A stretch of 64,000 nt of DNA from an uncultured Christensenella sp. (GTDB taxonomy: Bacteria; Bacillota; Clostridia; Christensenellales; Pumilibacteraceae): positions 124,001 through 188,000 of the forward strand of contig CAJUGC010000003.1 in the NCBI GenBank assembly GCA_910585955.1. The letters are read 5' to 3'. The notes under the pieces were generated by a model. It was not told the DNA's origin. It saw only the letters and a list, made by a program, of their open reading frames with translations, and did no database searches. Positions within the stretch are counted from its first letter, which is position 1. The number at the start of each line of letters is the position of its first letter. Positions 17,420 through 25,808 of this stretch are shown here, piece by piece. The translations under genes and the position numbers were made by a program.

Positions 17420-17977
17420 TCACATCCTAAGATACTCGTCGAGAAACCAGCACATTTGGCACCAAATCTCTACGTTTCTTAAATCAATGTTCGGCTTGTT
17501 TTTTACGACAAAAAGACCGCCTTCGCCGTTAGGCTCGTAATCGCGATTCAGAAATCTATGAATAACAATATCTACGTATTCTCTATCGTAAGCATAGTCG
17601 TTCATAGATTCCAAACCGAGATTTTCGAGCATAATCCAAAACCAATCATCCGGACCGTAATCGTCATCGGGATTGTTCATAATGGTTTCTTCACAGCGAA
17701 TCGAAAGAGCAATCATCATTTCGAATACACTGCATGGACGAACATCCAAAATCGAGGCAATCATCGGTTGCTCGTACTTGTGTTCCGCCCCGAAACGATA
17801 TCTTAAATCAATACCGTCGCCATCTCGGTTGCCGTCCATGCCGATTGTGTAATCGAAATTTATACTATCCAAATGTACAAACAGTTTCTGATATGAATAC
17901 CCTCTTGTGTGTTTCTTATTATCCACGAGTCTGCATAGCCAATCAAAATATTGATTACGCAAATAGTATTCAGTCAT
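17420..17977 (-). CDS. Conserved phage protein of unknown function
   Basis: 185 residues, acidic, with YTIGMDGNRDGDGIDLRYRF near residue 45, CSVFEMMIALSIRCEE near 85 and HRFLNRDYEPNGEGGLF near 145. I recall close relatives in many gut Clostridia phages, always without an assigned role. It is encoded just before the replication gene. An AAAGGAG site followed by TTATATTTTAG lies directly ahead of the ATG. Confidence 0.8.
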   Translation of the reverse strand: MTEYYLRNQYFDWLCRLVDNKKHTRGYSYQKLFVHLDSINFDYTIGMDGNRDGDGIDLRYRFGAEHKYEQPMIASILDVRPCSVFEMMIALSIRCEETIMNNPDDDYGPDDWFWIMLENLGLESMNDYAYDREYVDIVIHRFLNRDYEPNGEGGLFVVKNKPNIDLRNVEIWCQMCWFLDEYLRM

Positions 17978-17995
17978 CTAAAATATAACTCCTTT

Positions 17996-18616
17996 TTATT
18001 CGTCGTTGTCGTTACCGTCCGAATGATATTGCGCGTACGTACTCTTTTCTTTTATTACCTCGTAATCGATTTCGCGCTCATCGTCTCGAATATACATTAT
18101 ACCTCGCTCATCGAAACGTTTCGTATTCGAACCGATTGTTTTCTTCACCGGTAATTTCACATCGCTACCTTCTTCCGTAAGCGCTCCGTCGGCATAATAT
18201 ATCAGACTTTTGCATTTGTAATCTGTGGCTCCGTAATCGTCAGCCGAAATAACATAAGGCTTTTTAACTTCGGGAACGGCTTCGGTCTGCGTCTCGTCGG
18301 GCGCATAATATGCCGAATAATTCGTATATTCGCTTTCGTTTTTTGGCGTATCGTTTTTTTTACCCGGTTTCGACTTTTTCTCGACTTTATCGGTATCTTC
18401 GTTATCGATAGCCTTAACTATAACATCGATATCGGGCTTGTTTTTTGCCGAGTACGCTTTTGTTTGATTATCAAACTCTTTGTACATGTTTTTGATCGAT
18501 TCTATTTCGGCTTCGATACGGCTTGCGAATTTGCGTTTTGCCAACTCGTATGCCACAACGCCGCCCATAGCTGCACCCGCCACAAAACTCACGACTGTTT
18601 TAATAAAATTTTTCAT
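17996..18616 (-). CDS. Membrane-anchored phage protein, unknown
   Basis: 206 residues. One N-terminal hydrophobic segment (IKTVVSFVAGAAMGGVVAYEL) acts as a membrane anchor. A long charged, partly disordered linker and an acidic soluble C-terminus (ISADDYGATDYKCKSLIYYA) follow. There is no signal-peptidase site. The start overlaps the preceding 53-residue gene by four bases. It is part of the membrane-protein battery of this prophage. Confidence 0.7.
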   Translation of the reverse strand: MKNFIKTVVSFVAGAAMGGVVAYELAKRKFASRIEAEIESIKNMYKEFDNQTKAYSAKNKPDIDVIVKAIDNEDTDKVEKKSKPGKKNDTPKNESEYTNYSAYYAPDETQTEAVPEVKKPYVISADDYGATDYKCKSLIYYADGALTEEGSDVKLPVKKTIGSNTKRFDERGIMYIRDDEREIDYEVIKEKSTYAQYHSDGNDNDE

Positions 18617-18774
18617 AAATTTTTCTCCTCTTTTATTGTCATAATCGTTAATGCCAACCCGCCGAACAGTAAAGATAAACTAAGAAGAATTCCACCGACA
18701 ATATGACGTTTTCTCTTTGTATCGAGAATATCATCGATGGAAATCAACACATTATTAATTACATCTTCTACCAT
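18613..18774 (-). CDS. 53-residue membrane protein
   Basis: Starts MVEDVINNVLISIDDIL, then a basic KRKRH turn and one strong transmembrane helix (IVGGILLSLSLLFGGLALTI). The ATG overlaps the stop of the preceding 28-residue gene and its own stop overlaps the next ATG, so all three are coupled. The function is unknown. Confidence 0.6.
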   Translation of the reverse strand: MVEDVINNVLISIDDILDTKRKRHIVGGILLSLSLLFGGLALTIMTIKEEKNL

Positions 18775-18860
18775 TAGGCTTTACCTCCGCTGAACACAGC
18801 CAATCCGCCGAAAAAGCATATACCGGACAACGCCGCTAACGCATAAGAAATAAAACGCAT
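18774..18860 (-). CDS. 28-residue single-helix membrane peptide
   Basis: MRFISYALAALSGICFFGG followed by LAVFSGGKA is one hydrophobic helix. A strong TAAGGAGG site seven bases before the ATG supports expression. It begins the three-gene overlapping chain 18860-17996. It is comparable in size to phage membrane peptides that alter the host envelope, but no function is known. Confidence 0.55.
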   Translation of the reverse strand: MRFISYALAALSGICFFGGLAVFSGGKA

Positions 18861-18883
18861 AATACAAACCTCCTTATAATGTT

Positions 18884-19822
18884 TTATTTTGTAAGAGTTA
18901 CTCGATCCATAATATACCCGTCCACATTAAAATCGAGAATTATGGTGTCTTCCAAATCATCTCCGTCTTCGAACAATTTTCTTTTGGTATCAAATATCCC
19001 AAAACTTACATAATTGTCGCCTTCCGGATTATCTTTATCGTATATCCATCCGACGACTTGTCCTGCTTTTGAACGGGGGATTCCAAGTTCGTCATAAACT
19101 TCGTTAAGGAACAAATATCCATTGGCTCGTAGCATATCGTTGGCAAAATTCTCTTGTCCTTTGAGGAACATTCGATTATAATTCATGTCTCTTGTCCAGC
19201 CCATACAACTGGAATCGAAATATCGAGCATATTCGCTGCAACCTTCCGGACCGAGATTTGCAACTTTTACTTCTTTTTTTGTTTTAACCTGTTTACCGGT
19301 TTCGGGATCCGTAGTCTTTTCGGTTATTTTTTCCGTTTTAATCCCGTACTTAAGTTCACGATCCACATCCTCGCCGAAACGCTCGACAACGTTGGCTCTG
19401 TAATTTTTAAACCCTTTGTCGACTGCCGTGTATGCCGCAGCCAATGCCACGTTTCTTTTACGCAAAATATTGTTCGATGTAATTACACTGGTCAACGACA
19501 ACGTGCCGAGTATTACCGAGGGCGCATAAAGCTTAACAAGTTTTATCCCCGTACGCAAATATACGGAAGTCAATGCCTTCTTTTTTTCGTTTTCGGTAAA
19601 ATCCGATTCCGCCGCATCGGCGCGATTATGAATATCTTGAATTTCTTTTTTGCTACCGGCAATGACGCTTTTTACTTTTGTCGTAGATATACAAGCCATA
19701 ACCGTGCTTGCTACGACACCGACAACGCCTACCGAAATTAAAATCTCGGGGCTACGCTTTTTTACGGCAAATTTTAAATGGCTCACAAAAGTTTTAACTT
19801 TATCGCCAAGATTTGTTTTCAT
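18884..19822 (-). CDS. DUF6353-type phage membrane protein, copy 1
   Basis: 312 residues from the ATG at 19822, which has AAGGAGAG upstream. The frame continues to 19933 without one. The layout is an N-terminal helix (SPEILISVGVVGVVASTVMA), a charged linker, a second helix (LYAPSVILGTLSLTSVITS), KRNVALAAAYTA, and a soluble C-terminal domain with FLNEVYDELGIPRSK. Two further genes in this prophage (21.1 and 23.7 kb) share these blocks. This copy has a 30-residue insert rich in Lys/Thr (ETGKQVKTKKE). The function is unknown. Confidence 0.8.
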   Translation of the reverse strand: MKTNLGDKVKTFVSHLKFAVKKRSPEILISVGVVGVVASTVMACISTTKVKSVIAGSKKEIQDIHNRADAAESDFTENEKKKALTSVYLRTGIKLVKLYAPSVILGTLSLTSVITSNNILRKRNVALAAAYTAVDKGFKNYRANVVERFGEDVDRELKYGIKTEKITEKTTDPETGKQVKTKKEVKVANLGPEGCSEYARYFDSSCMGWTRDMNYNRMFLKGQENFANDMLRANGYLFLNEVYDELGIPRSKAGQVVGWIYDKDNPEGDNYVSFGIFDTKRKLFEDGDDLEDTIILDFNVDGYIMDRVTLTK

Positions 19823-19844
19823 ATTATATGTCTCTCCTTGTTGA

Positions 19845-20462
19845 TTAATTGATGGGCATCGGTCTAGGCAAATATATCTGCCAGCCGTCTCTGGAAGGTC
19901 GAACCTGTGCGCCGGCAAGACTCTTCCAACCAAAATTGTTATCGGTATATTGCCCTGTTACACCGACGGTATCATAAAAGTCTGCGACGCTGGCTACTCC
20001 GTACGCCGAAATAGTTTCGTCAAGCACGTCTAATACACGTTCCGCCTCTGCTCTTGACGGTACTACAATATCGTTATAGCTGTAATCCGAACGCCGCGAA
20101 GAATATCTTTCGTCTCTGCTACTATCGTAGTATTTGGTATAAGATACTCTTGAACCCGACGATTTACTCGAATGCCTTGCCTCGCCGTATAAGATAATAT
20201 CGATTCCGTTTGTAATAATATCGGATACGGCCTTTTTGAACGAAGGAATAAGCACGTCGTTAAAAATATACGATTTAACGCTTGCGCTATCATCCGATAT
20301 CAATGCTTCACGCATTTTCGAAAGAAATCCTTTCTTTTTTACTTTTACTTCACTTTGTACAACTCGATCGACTTTTTTCTCTGGAGGTCTAGGAACAGAT
20401 GTCATAACCTCCTTAGATTTATTCGAATTCGAGCCGTAGCTTAATTTTTGAATTTCATCCAT
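19845..20462 (-). CDS. Conserved phage protein of unknown function
   Basis: 205 residues. It has SVKSYIFNDVLIPSFKKAVS followed by DIITNGIDIILYGEAR, a Ser/Arg/Tyr-rich linker, and a C-terminal domain with VASVADFYDTVGVTGQYTDN. I recall this layout from many Clostridia phages. The hydrophobic middle helix could be amphipathic rather than membrane-spanning. It sits between two DUF6353-type genes, which suggests work in the same process. Confidence 0.75.
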   Translation of the reverse strand: MDEIQKLSYGSNSNKSKEVMTSVPRPPEKKVDRVVQSEVKVKKKGFLSKMREALISDDSASVKSYIFNDVLIPSFKKAVSDIITNGIDIILYGEARHSSKSSGSRVSYTKYYDSSRDERYSSRRSDYSYNDIVVPSRAEAERVLDVLDETISAYGVASVADFYDTVGVTGQYTDNNFGWKSLAGAQVRPSRDGWQIYLPRPMPIN

Positions 20463-20473
20463 GTTTTCTCCTT

Positions 20474-20671
20474 TTAGCTCTCTTTGATTACTTGATCAGG
20501 CAGAGTTATCTTTGCCGAACTTGTGTAGTTATTTTGCATCTTGAATTGAAAAGACAGGTTGCTCTTCGCTTTCTTTTCGGATACTGCGTATGTCGTTCCT
20601 TCCCAGCATCTACAAATGCAGTTTTCAAAGCAAAACACAGGTCCTCTATATCTGTAAAAATTCTTTTCCAT
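20474..20671 (-). CDS. Small conserved phage protein with cysteines
   Basis: 65 residues beginning MEKNFYRYRGPVFCFENCIC, followed by WEGTTYAVSEKKAKSNLSFQ. I recall this small family (MxKNYYRYRGPV-type) as common in Clostridia phages. The overlapping frame at 20506-20736 is rejected in its favour. It might contact RNA or ribosomes given its basic middle. That is a guess. Confidence 0.7.
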   Translation of the reverse strand: MEKNFYRYRGPVFCFENCICRCWEGTTYAVSEKKAKSNLSFQFKMQNNYTSSAKITLPDQVIKES

Positions 20672-20685
20672 ACGTTTTCTCCAAA

Positions 20686-20724
20686 TAAAAAGAAAAGAGA
20701 AAGCGCTATGTTATTAACGCTTTC
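20686..20724 (-). terminator. Rho-independent terminator
   Basis: Minus-strand GAAAGCG/CGCTTTC hairpin followed by TCTTTTCTTTTT, between the genes at 20763 and 20671. Confidence 0.7.
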
Positions 20725-20762
20725 CCTCGTCTTCAACTCGTTTGATTACTCCACAAACTTTC

Positions 20763-21017
20763 TTAATCCTCAAGTTCGCCGAGATCCTCGAACATGTCAT
20801 CCGTAGGAACCGTGGAAGCCGGAACCTTTTCCTTTTTCATAGTTTTTTTCGCCTTAACTTTGGCTACAAGCTTTTTGCCGGTCTTGCATACAAAATATAC
20901 AAGTCCCGCCGCCAAGCCTATAATGCCTACCGTCTTAACGACTTTACCTACTTTGGAATTTCTTCCCGCGTCCACAATGTTCTCCACTGTTTCCCTGTTC
21001 ATGACTTCGTTTTCCAT
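20763..21017 (-). CDS. Single-helix membrane protein with basic linker
   Basis: 84 residues: an acidic N-terminus, one helix (TVGIIGLAAGLVYFVC), a lysine-rich stretch (KTGKKLVAKVKAKKTMKKEK) and an acidic tail (DDMFEDLGELED). An AAAAGGAG site supports the ATG at 21017. The charge pattern places the C-terminus inside the cell. The function is unknown. Confidence 0.65.
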   Translation of the reverse strand: MENEVMNRETVENIVDAGRNSKVGKVVKTVGIIGLAAGLVYFVCKTGKKLVAKVKAKKTMKKEKVPASTVPTDDMFEDLGELED

Positions 21018-21089
21018 GATTTTTAATCTCCTTTTATGAAAATAATTTTATTGAGTTTCCTCATTAAGATACTTGTTTTTTTCGCGATA

Positions 21090-21857
21090 CTATTTCGTGA
21101 AATCGTATTTCGGCAACGTCTCGTAATCTACTACTAAGCACGGAGTATCATCCGCTGCCAACTGCGAACTGAACGATAACTTTATTGGCCCGCTACTATT
21201 AATACTCCAACCGAGTTCATCCCCGATTTTTGTGCTTGTAAGCCCGATTTCGTAATAGAATTCGTTAAGCGTAATATATAATTCATTATATAAACGCCTA
21301 TTGATTTCATTTTCCGCACGTCGAAGCGTTTCTACATCGGACTTAAAATATCTGGAACTTATTGTATCGAAACAAAGTGTGTTACCTTTTTCGGTTATTA
21401 TAACTTCTTTCGATACGACAGGATTCCTGTCTATGCGTTCTTTGGCGACAGCGTCCTTGACTTTTTGTTCCTCTTTTTCGCCTATCGTTTCTATTACTTT
21501 TTCTTGATAAAGCTTCAGAGCCGATTCCGAAAGAGAATATGCCGTTGCTAACGCCGCATTACGTTTGTAATTAACGGTACTTGCGCCGATAAGACACCCG
21601 ATAGAAATTGCACCCGTTACTACGCTTGGAATATAACATTTCCAAGTCGTCTTAATTACTTCGGATTTTTTAAGTTTTTCTTTCTTTTCTTCTTTTTTCT
21701 TTTTATCAAGCAATATCAACGCTTTAGGTGTGGCACGTACTGCGGTAACGGTCGACGTTATCATCCCGCATATTCCTAATCCGGTTAAAATTTCCGGACT
21801 GTGCTTTTTCATAGAACTATGTAGTTGCTTGAAAAAATTCGATAAACCACTGTTCAT
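21090..21857 (-). CDS. DUF6353-type phage membrane protein, copy 2
   Basis: 255 residues. It has the shared blocks SPEILTGLGICGMITSTVTA (first helix), YIPSVVTGAISIGCLIGAS (second helix), KRNAALATAYSL, a helical charged connector, and the C-terminal LNEFYYEIGLTSTKIGDELG. A Lys-rich segment (KKKKEEKKEKLKKSE) lies between the helices. It is shorter than copy 1 because it lacks that copy's insert. Confidence 0.8.
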   Translation of the reverse strand: MNSGLSNFFKQLHSSMKKHSPEILTGLGICGMITSTVTAVRATPKALILLDKKKKEEKKEKLKKSEVIKTTWKCYIPSVVTGAISIGCLIGASTVNYKRNAALATAYSLSESALKLYQEKVIETIGEKEEQKVKDAVAKERIDRNPVVSKEVIITEKGNTLCFDTISSRYFKSDVETLRRAENEINRRLYNELYITLNEFYYEIGLTSTKIGDELGWSINSSGPIKLSFSSQLAADDTPCLVVDYETLPKYDFTK

Positions 21858-21907
21858 CGTTAAAATCTCCTTTCTAATTTTTATTTATCGCCCACACGGG
21901 GCGCTAT

Positions 21908-22465
21908 TCACATTAATAGGAAAGCCGGACGAACCCCATAAGCGTAGCCCGCGTGGCCGCAGGCCGCATCGCCATCGCCGCCCACGAAAGCAAAGTAGCC
22001 CGAAGAAACGACTTGCTTTGTGGCATTTCTCAGCCAATACCACTCGTACTCGTTCTTATAATCCGCGATTCGATTTTTCCTCACGGACATAAGATAAAAT
22101 TGCTCATCGTCATCTGGTTCCAAATAATCGTTGTAGAACTCATCGTGTCCGAAAATTTGACCGTATGTAGGAATCGAAATATCCATAACTCGCGATTTTA
22201 TTTCATGCGGAAATTTTGGCAAAAGTTCTTCCTTAAGCCATCTACACAAATCGGACATATCGAATCCGCCATCGTTGCCGCCGTTCTTATTCATAGGACG
22301 CCTGTCCACACATTCGTCGAACAAAAGCCATGTCCCACCGTTATCGTGAGCTTGTGCCGTTGCGGTAAATATCCCCAGCTCACCCAAGTCAATCTTTAAT
22401 TGGTCGCCTATGTTGGGAATATCATTCGCCGCAAAGTTGGTTTCCACTCTTCTCTGAATTTTCAT
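21908..22465 (-). CDS. DUF6273-type phage protein
   Basis: 185 residues. The C-terminus VGGDGDAACGHAGYAYGVRP followed by AFLLM is the hallmark of the DUF6273 family, a small domain found in phages and surface proteins of Bacillota. The preceding part (WLKEELLPKFPHEIKSRV) fits the same family. Its role is undetermined. A sulfatase-modifying-like beta fold is sometimes suggested. It overlaps the preceding gene by four bases. Confidence 0.75.
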   Translation of the reverse strand: MKIQRRVETNFAANDIPNIGDQLKIDLGELGIFTATAQAHDNGGTWLLFDECVDRRPMNKNGGNDGGFDMSDLCRWLKEELLPKFPHEIKSRVMDISIPTYGQIFGHDEFYNDYLEPDDDEQFYLMSVRKNRIADYKNEYEWYWLRNATKQVVSSGYFAFVGGDGDAACGHAGYAYGVRPAFLLM

Positions 22466-22821
22466 AATTTGTTTTCTCCTTTCAAATTAGTTTTTAAATA
22501 ATTTTTGATGTCTTCTGCCGTATCGATAGCAATTTTGAATCCTTTGAATTCTTTCACATGTTGATAATAATAAAGTTCCAAAATATAATCATCGATTACG
22601 TCAAAAATGCCGTTCATAAACATATAATCCGGATAACCGAAACATATTTCAGTAATTCGTTCGATTATTTCCTGCGCAGCCCATCGAGAATATGAACGAC
22701 GAATAAATCCAGATTGTTTATGCCAAAACCAGTTTCTGAATCGCATATACCAATTCAGACTTATTTTTTTAGCCATGTATTCTCGAATCAAGCTAATAGC
22801 TAAATCGTACATATATTCCAC
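22462..22821 (-). CDS. Phage protein of unknown function
   Basis: 119 residues, aromatic-rich (NWYMRFRNWFWHKQSGFIRR) with a tyrosine run, LELYYYQH, and an acidic/basic mixture. There is no recognisable domain. A GGAGGA site lies before the start. A repeated terminator-like hairpin precedes the gene by about 45 bases. Confidence 0.6.
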   Translation of the reverse strand: MEYMYDLAISLIREYMAKKISLNWYMRFRNWFWHKQSGFIRRSYSRWAAQEIIERITEICFGYPDYMFMNGIFDVIDDYILELYYYQHVKEFKGFKIAIDTAEDIKNYLKTNLKGENKL

Positions 22822-22850
22822 TGTTGTCCTCCATTCTTTTTTTATTGAAA

Positions 22851-22884
22851 ATATAAAGAAAAAGAGTCCATGGTTAGGACTCCT
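22851..22884 (-). terminator. Repeated gagtcc hairpin, copy 1
   Basis: Minus-strand GAGTCC-TAACCAT-GGACTC stem-loop, then TTTTTCTTTATATTTTC. It follows the 49-residue membrane gene. Three near-identical copies are at 24.57, 26.34 and 26.55 kb. Confidence 0.65.
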
Positions 22885-22890
22885 TATCTT

Positions 22891-23040
22891 TTACTTTTCG
22901 ATCTTTGCAACAGCTTCCGCAACTTTTTCGGCTATTGTCTTGTCGAGCTTTTTGTTGTTGACATAATCCGTCATAAGCGTTACCGCGATGCCGGCTACAG
23001 TCGTAACAATGCTCAAAAGTTTAATAACTTTACTTGTCAT
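22891..23040 (-). CDS. 49-residue membrane protein
   Basis: One N-terminal transmembrane helix (VIKLLSIVTTVAGIAVTLM) and a charged C-terminal helix (DKTIAEKVAEAVAKIEK). AGGAGGTGA lies ahead of the ATG at 23040. A repeated terminator hairpin follows the stop. Confidence 0.6.
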   Translation of the reverse strand: MTSKVIKLLSIVTTVAGIAVTLMTDYVNNKKLDKTIAEKVAEAVAKIEK

Positions 23041-23090
23041 GGTACTATCACCTCCTCATTAATGTAAATGTATTTTTTGCGAATTGCCGT

Positions 23091-23654
23091 CTATGAAAAA
23101 TACCTTATGGGTATATTGTATTGATTCGCATATGCTATTTCTCGCTCCATACCTTCCGAAATATTATATCGCTTGCCAACCCATAACTCATCGCAACCTT
23201 CCAAAAGAGCAAGACAGGTTTTTAATCCCATTTCTCGTTCATCCGGACAGTTGTCATTCAACAACATTGGCAAATATAAATGCGGAACAATCGGTGCGGT
23301 GTTCTTGCTTAAAGCAATTCCGGATAGTTCTTTCGCATAGCCAATGTAAGCACGACGAACTTCCGTGGTCGGAGCAGAATATCTGGAACAAATATAAACT
23401 TTCATCATATTTGAACTGCGTTTCAATTCGGGTTTTCCATCGATTCCTTTCAATCGCAAGACTTCTCGGCTAAGATACCATATGGCCTTTTCCAAATCTT
23501 CGATTTCTTTTTGAGGATCTTTTTTACCTGCCCTTGAAATATACTTTATTGCATTACCGCGATGAAAATTTAATTTTTTATCCTCGATAAAATCGATCAC
23601 TTCTATTTTTCCGTCCGTATAATGTGAAGGATGATTGATAATGTCATTATTCAT
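23091..23654 (-). CDS. DUF3310 fused to DUF7768/DUF4406-like nucleotide-binding domain
   Basis: 187 residues from the ATG at 23654, preceded by AAAAGGAG. The N-terminal 70 residues (HPSHYTDGKIEVIDFIEDKK, then NAIKYISRAGKKDP) are a DUF3310 domain, often annotated as phage nucleotide kinase-like. From residue about 83, KVYICSRYSAPTTEVRRAY and APIVPHLYLP match a nucleoside deoxyribosyltransferase-like fold (DUF4406/DUF7768). Both families normally occur as separate phage proteins. The fusion suggests a role in the nucleotide pool during infection. Confidence 0.8.
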   Translation of the reverse strand: MNNDIINHPSHYTDGKIEVIDFIEDKKLNFHRGNAIKYISRAGKKDPQKEIEDLEKAIWYLSREVLRLKGIDGKPELKRSSNMMKVYICSRYSAPTTEVRRAYIGYAKELSGIALSKNTAPIVPHLYLPMLLNDNCPDEREMGLKTCLALLEGCDELWVGKRYNISEGMEREIAYANQYNIPIRYFS

Positions 23655-23667
23655 CTGAAAACTCCTT

Positions 23668-24417
23668 TTATTCAGTAACTTCTGTGTAGTTTGGTATGGG
23701 ATCCCAATCGAACTGAAGAATATAAAATTCTTTCCCATCACAGTTGATTGCACGTTGAGTGTGAATATCAATCCACGGCGCAGTAAATCCGTCTATCCAC
23801 ATTTGGTCGGCATTGAATCCCAAATAATCGCCGTACTCAACTCTATCGATTCCTAAAAAATCATAAAATTCGTTTAGCGACGCCCATTGCCTAAGTTGAA
23901 AATTACGATTGTAATGGTAGACCGCAGCCATAACATCCAGCATCGTTGATTCAAAATATCTTTTTGAAAATGCTTCATAAAAAAGCACTTTGTTTTCCGA
24001 AATTTTACCTTCGGGCAATTTTTTCGACGCGATTTCACTTACGACTGCCAAATCAGCCTCATCGCCAGACAGCTCTTTGACTTTGTTACGATATTCTCTA
24101 TACGAACTACTTAGCAACATATACGCGCTTGTTAAAGCGTTTTGTTGTTTCGTATTAAGAATATTAATACCTAGAATACACATAATCGTCGATAATCCGA
24201 ATCCAGCAGCCGGGATATAATGAGGCAATATGATTCTCAATTTATCTTTTTTGCTTAGATCTTTATCGGCTTTCTTTCTTGCTTGCAGTTTTTTAAATGC
24301 CTCGTACGTTCCCCAACCGCTAAAAACACTCGTTAAAACAACTCCTACGGAGGCTGTTGCAGACAATATTTTAGAACCGTTTTTATTAAAAAATGTTCTA
24401 ATACAATTAGTTTTCAT
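23668..24417 (-). CDS. DUF6353-type phage membrane protein, copy 3
   Basis: 249 residues. It is the most diverged of the three copies but keeps the order: first helix (ILSATASVGVVLTSVFSGWG), basic linker (KKADKDLSKKDKLR), second helix with HYIPAAGFGLSTIMCILGI, ALTSAYML, and the C-terminal WASLNEFYDFLGIDRVEYGD. An AAAGGAG site follows a TTATATTTTC element upstream. The function is unknown. Confidence 0.78.
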   Translation of the reverse strand: MKTNCIRTFFNKNGSKILSATASVGVVLTSVFSGWGTYEAFKKLQARKKADKDLSKKDKLRIILPHYIPAAGFGLSTIMCILGINILNTKQQNALTSAYMLLSSSYREYRNKVKELSGDEADLAVVSEIASKKLPEGKISENKVLFYEAFSKRYFESTMLDVMAAVYHYNRNFQLRQWASLNEFYDFLGIDRVEYGDYLGFNADQMWIDGFTAPWIDIHTQRAINCDGKEFYILQFDWDPIPNYTEVTE

Positions 24418-24555
24418 TACTATTCTCCTTTCATGAAAATATAAGAGAAGCCGTATTACATAGTTGTCTTACACTACATATCGTGCAATAAGATTTCAGC
24501 TTTCGCCAAAACCGCTAATATGACACTCTTCTCCATAACATCGGTTGTAATTTTT

Positions 24556-24590
24556 GCGAGTAAAGAAAAAGAGTCCATGATTAGGACCCT
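24556..24590 (-). terminator. Repeated gagtcc hairpin, copy 2
   Basis: Minus-strand GGGTCC-TAATCAT-GGACTC stem then TTTTTCTTTAC. The TAA stop of the 62-residue gene lies inside its loop. Confidence 0.6.
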
Positions 24591-24769
24591 ACTTCTTCAG
24601 TTTTCTTTCTGATTTTTACAACAATTTCACCATTCTCCACATACATTTCGAGCTTAAATGAATCAGGATCTTTAACCACGTCTTTTACAACAGATGGTTT
24701 CTTTTCCTTTTTCTTCAACTTAATATCCGAAACGTGAAACATAGATATAATACGGTTAATAAGATTCAT
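24581..24769 (-). CDS. Small phage protein, unknown
   Basis: 62 residues from the ATG at 24769 after AGAGGTG. The longer frame to 24865 overlaps the upstream gene. It has an amphipathic N-terminus (MNLINRIISMFHVSDIKL), a lysine-rich stretch and a C-terminal beta hairpin (LEMYVENGEIVVKIRKK). Its stop lies in the loop of a repeated hairpin. Confidence 0.55.
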   Translation of the reverse strand: MNLINRIISMFHVSDIKLKKKEKKPSVVKDVVKDPDSFKLEMYVENGEIVVKIRKKTEEVGS

Positions 24770-24824
24770 ATAAAACACCTCTTTAAAATTTTTAGTTTTC
24801 TCATTAAGGGGGCTGTTTTTTTCG

Positions 24825-25187
24825 CTAAATATCTCGATGATCAAATGTTGTTTCCCAGCGCTCACGCTTTAATGGTTTCATTTTAAGTGCCCACATTATC
24901 TGACGTAACGTAATAGTCGGATATAAACCATCGTCTGATTTAACTCCCGAGTATTTATCGAAATATGCCTTAAAATTTTCGTGCAAATATAACAAATCGA
25001 CAAGCCAATCATCTATGTCGGTCCACCATGTAGCCTTTGTTCGTTTATCATACCGTTGTTGAATAACAGCCAACCCACGATTATTGATGATATAAAGAGT
25101 ACAATAGCTGTAAACCGGATGGTTGCACTTGTATTTCTCACCGTATCGAGAACTATAAATGTTTGGTTTCGAAAGATGATAACGCAT
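24825..25187 (-). CDS. Conserved phage protein of unknown function
   Basis: 120 residues beginning MRYHLSKPNIYSSRYGEKYK and ending with QIMWALKMKPLKRERWETTF. I recall near relatives in many gut Clostridia phages. It is soluble with many aromatic residues (WWTDIDDWLVDLLYLH). It is well conserved for a phage accessory protein, so it is probably useful in most infections, but no role is known. Confidence 0.75.
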   Translation of the reverse strand: MRYHLSKPNIYSSRYGEKYKCNHPVYSYCTLYIINNRGLAVIQQRYDKRTKATWWTDIDDWLVDLLYLHENFKAYFDKYSGVKSDDGLYPTITLRQIMWALKMKPLKRERWETTFDHRDI

Positions 25188-25274
25188 AAATAATTTGTTG
25201 TAATACTCCGTTTCAAAATATAAAAGGAATTAAGACAGTGCGTTTGCTTTAACACTGTCTTATTCTTGGAATTT

Positions 25275-25763
25275 TTACTTTTTAGTCGGTCTGAAATGAC
25301 CAAACAGCCCTCTGAATGTCGTTGATGTAAACGTTCCGGTTTCCTCGAATTTCAAACCACGCTTCATCCAATACGCATAGAAAGTCAACGGTAATATAAG
25401 TTCGGCTATCGCTAACCCCATTTTAACATATCGATCGATCTTCCGCTCTTTGAGTTCCTTCTCTGTACTTTCGACTTCTTTTTCTTTCATATCGCGTTCA
25501 AGCATATACTGGCTATCCTTCAACTCTAATTCTTTCTGTTTGAGTTCCAGTTCTGCATTCTGACGAGTCAACGAATTTTTGATTTCCGATTTCTTGATTC
25601 TGATCTCCTGATCCGCTTTAGATTCTTCGATGGCTAAACGGTATAGTTTTGCCAAATCCTCTACTGCCGAAGCATGTTCTTTACTTCCTGTATCGATGGT
25701 TTTTAACTTTTCGAAACTTGACGTAATCTCCTCCTTCAACATTCCTGTAATGTTTTTGTCCAT
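25275..25763 (-). CDS. Coiled-coil protein with C-terminal membrane helix
   Basis: 162 residues from the ATG at 25763 with AAAGGAGG upstream. A long heptad-rich coiled coil (ELELKQKELELKDSQYMLER and beyond) is followed by one hydrophobic helix (VKMGLAIAELILPLTFYAYW) and a short cytoplasmic-type tail with FRGLFGHFRPTKK. The layout would project a rod from the membrane. It is unknown but typical of this phage's membrane set. Confidence 0.7.
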   Translation of the reverse strand: MDKNITGMLKEEITSSFEKLKTIDTGSKEHASAVEDLAKLYRLAIEESKADQEIRIKKSEIKNSLTRQNAELELKQKELELKDSQYMLERDMKEKEVESTEKELKERKIDRYVKMGLAIAELILPLTFYAYWMKRGLKFEETGTFTSTTFRGLFGHFRPTKK

Positions 25764-25808
25764 ATAGGAACCTCCTTTAAATATAAATTTATTCCATAAA
25801 GGCATTTG

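Noticed and set aside
20506..20736. A 76-codon minus-strand frame overlapping the 65-residue phage gene
   Set aside because: It crosses a terminator hairpin, while the 65-residue frame matches a known small phage family.
24478..24540. A 20-codon frame MEKSVILAVLAKAEILLHDM
   Set aside because: No ribosome site precedes it, and the stretch is otherwise non-coding.
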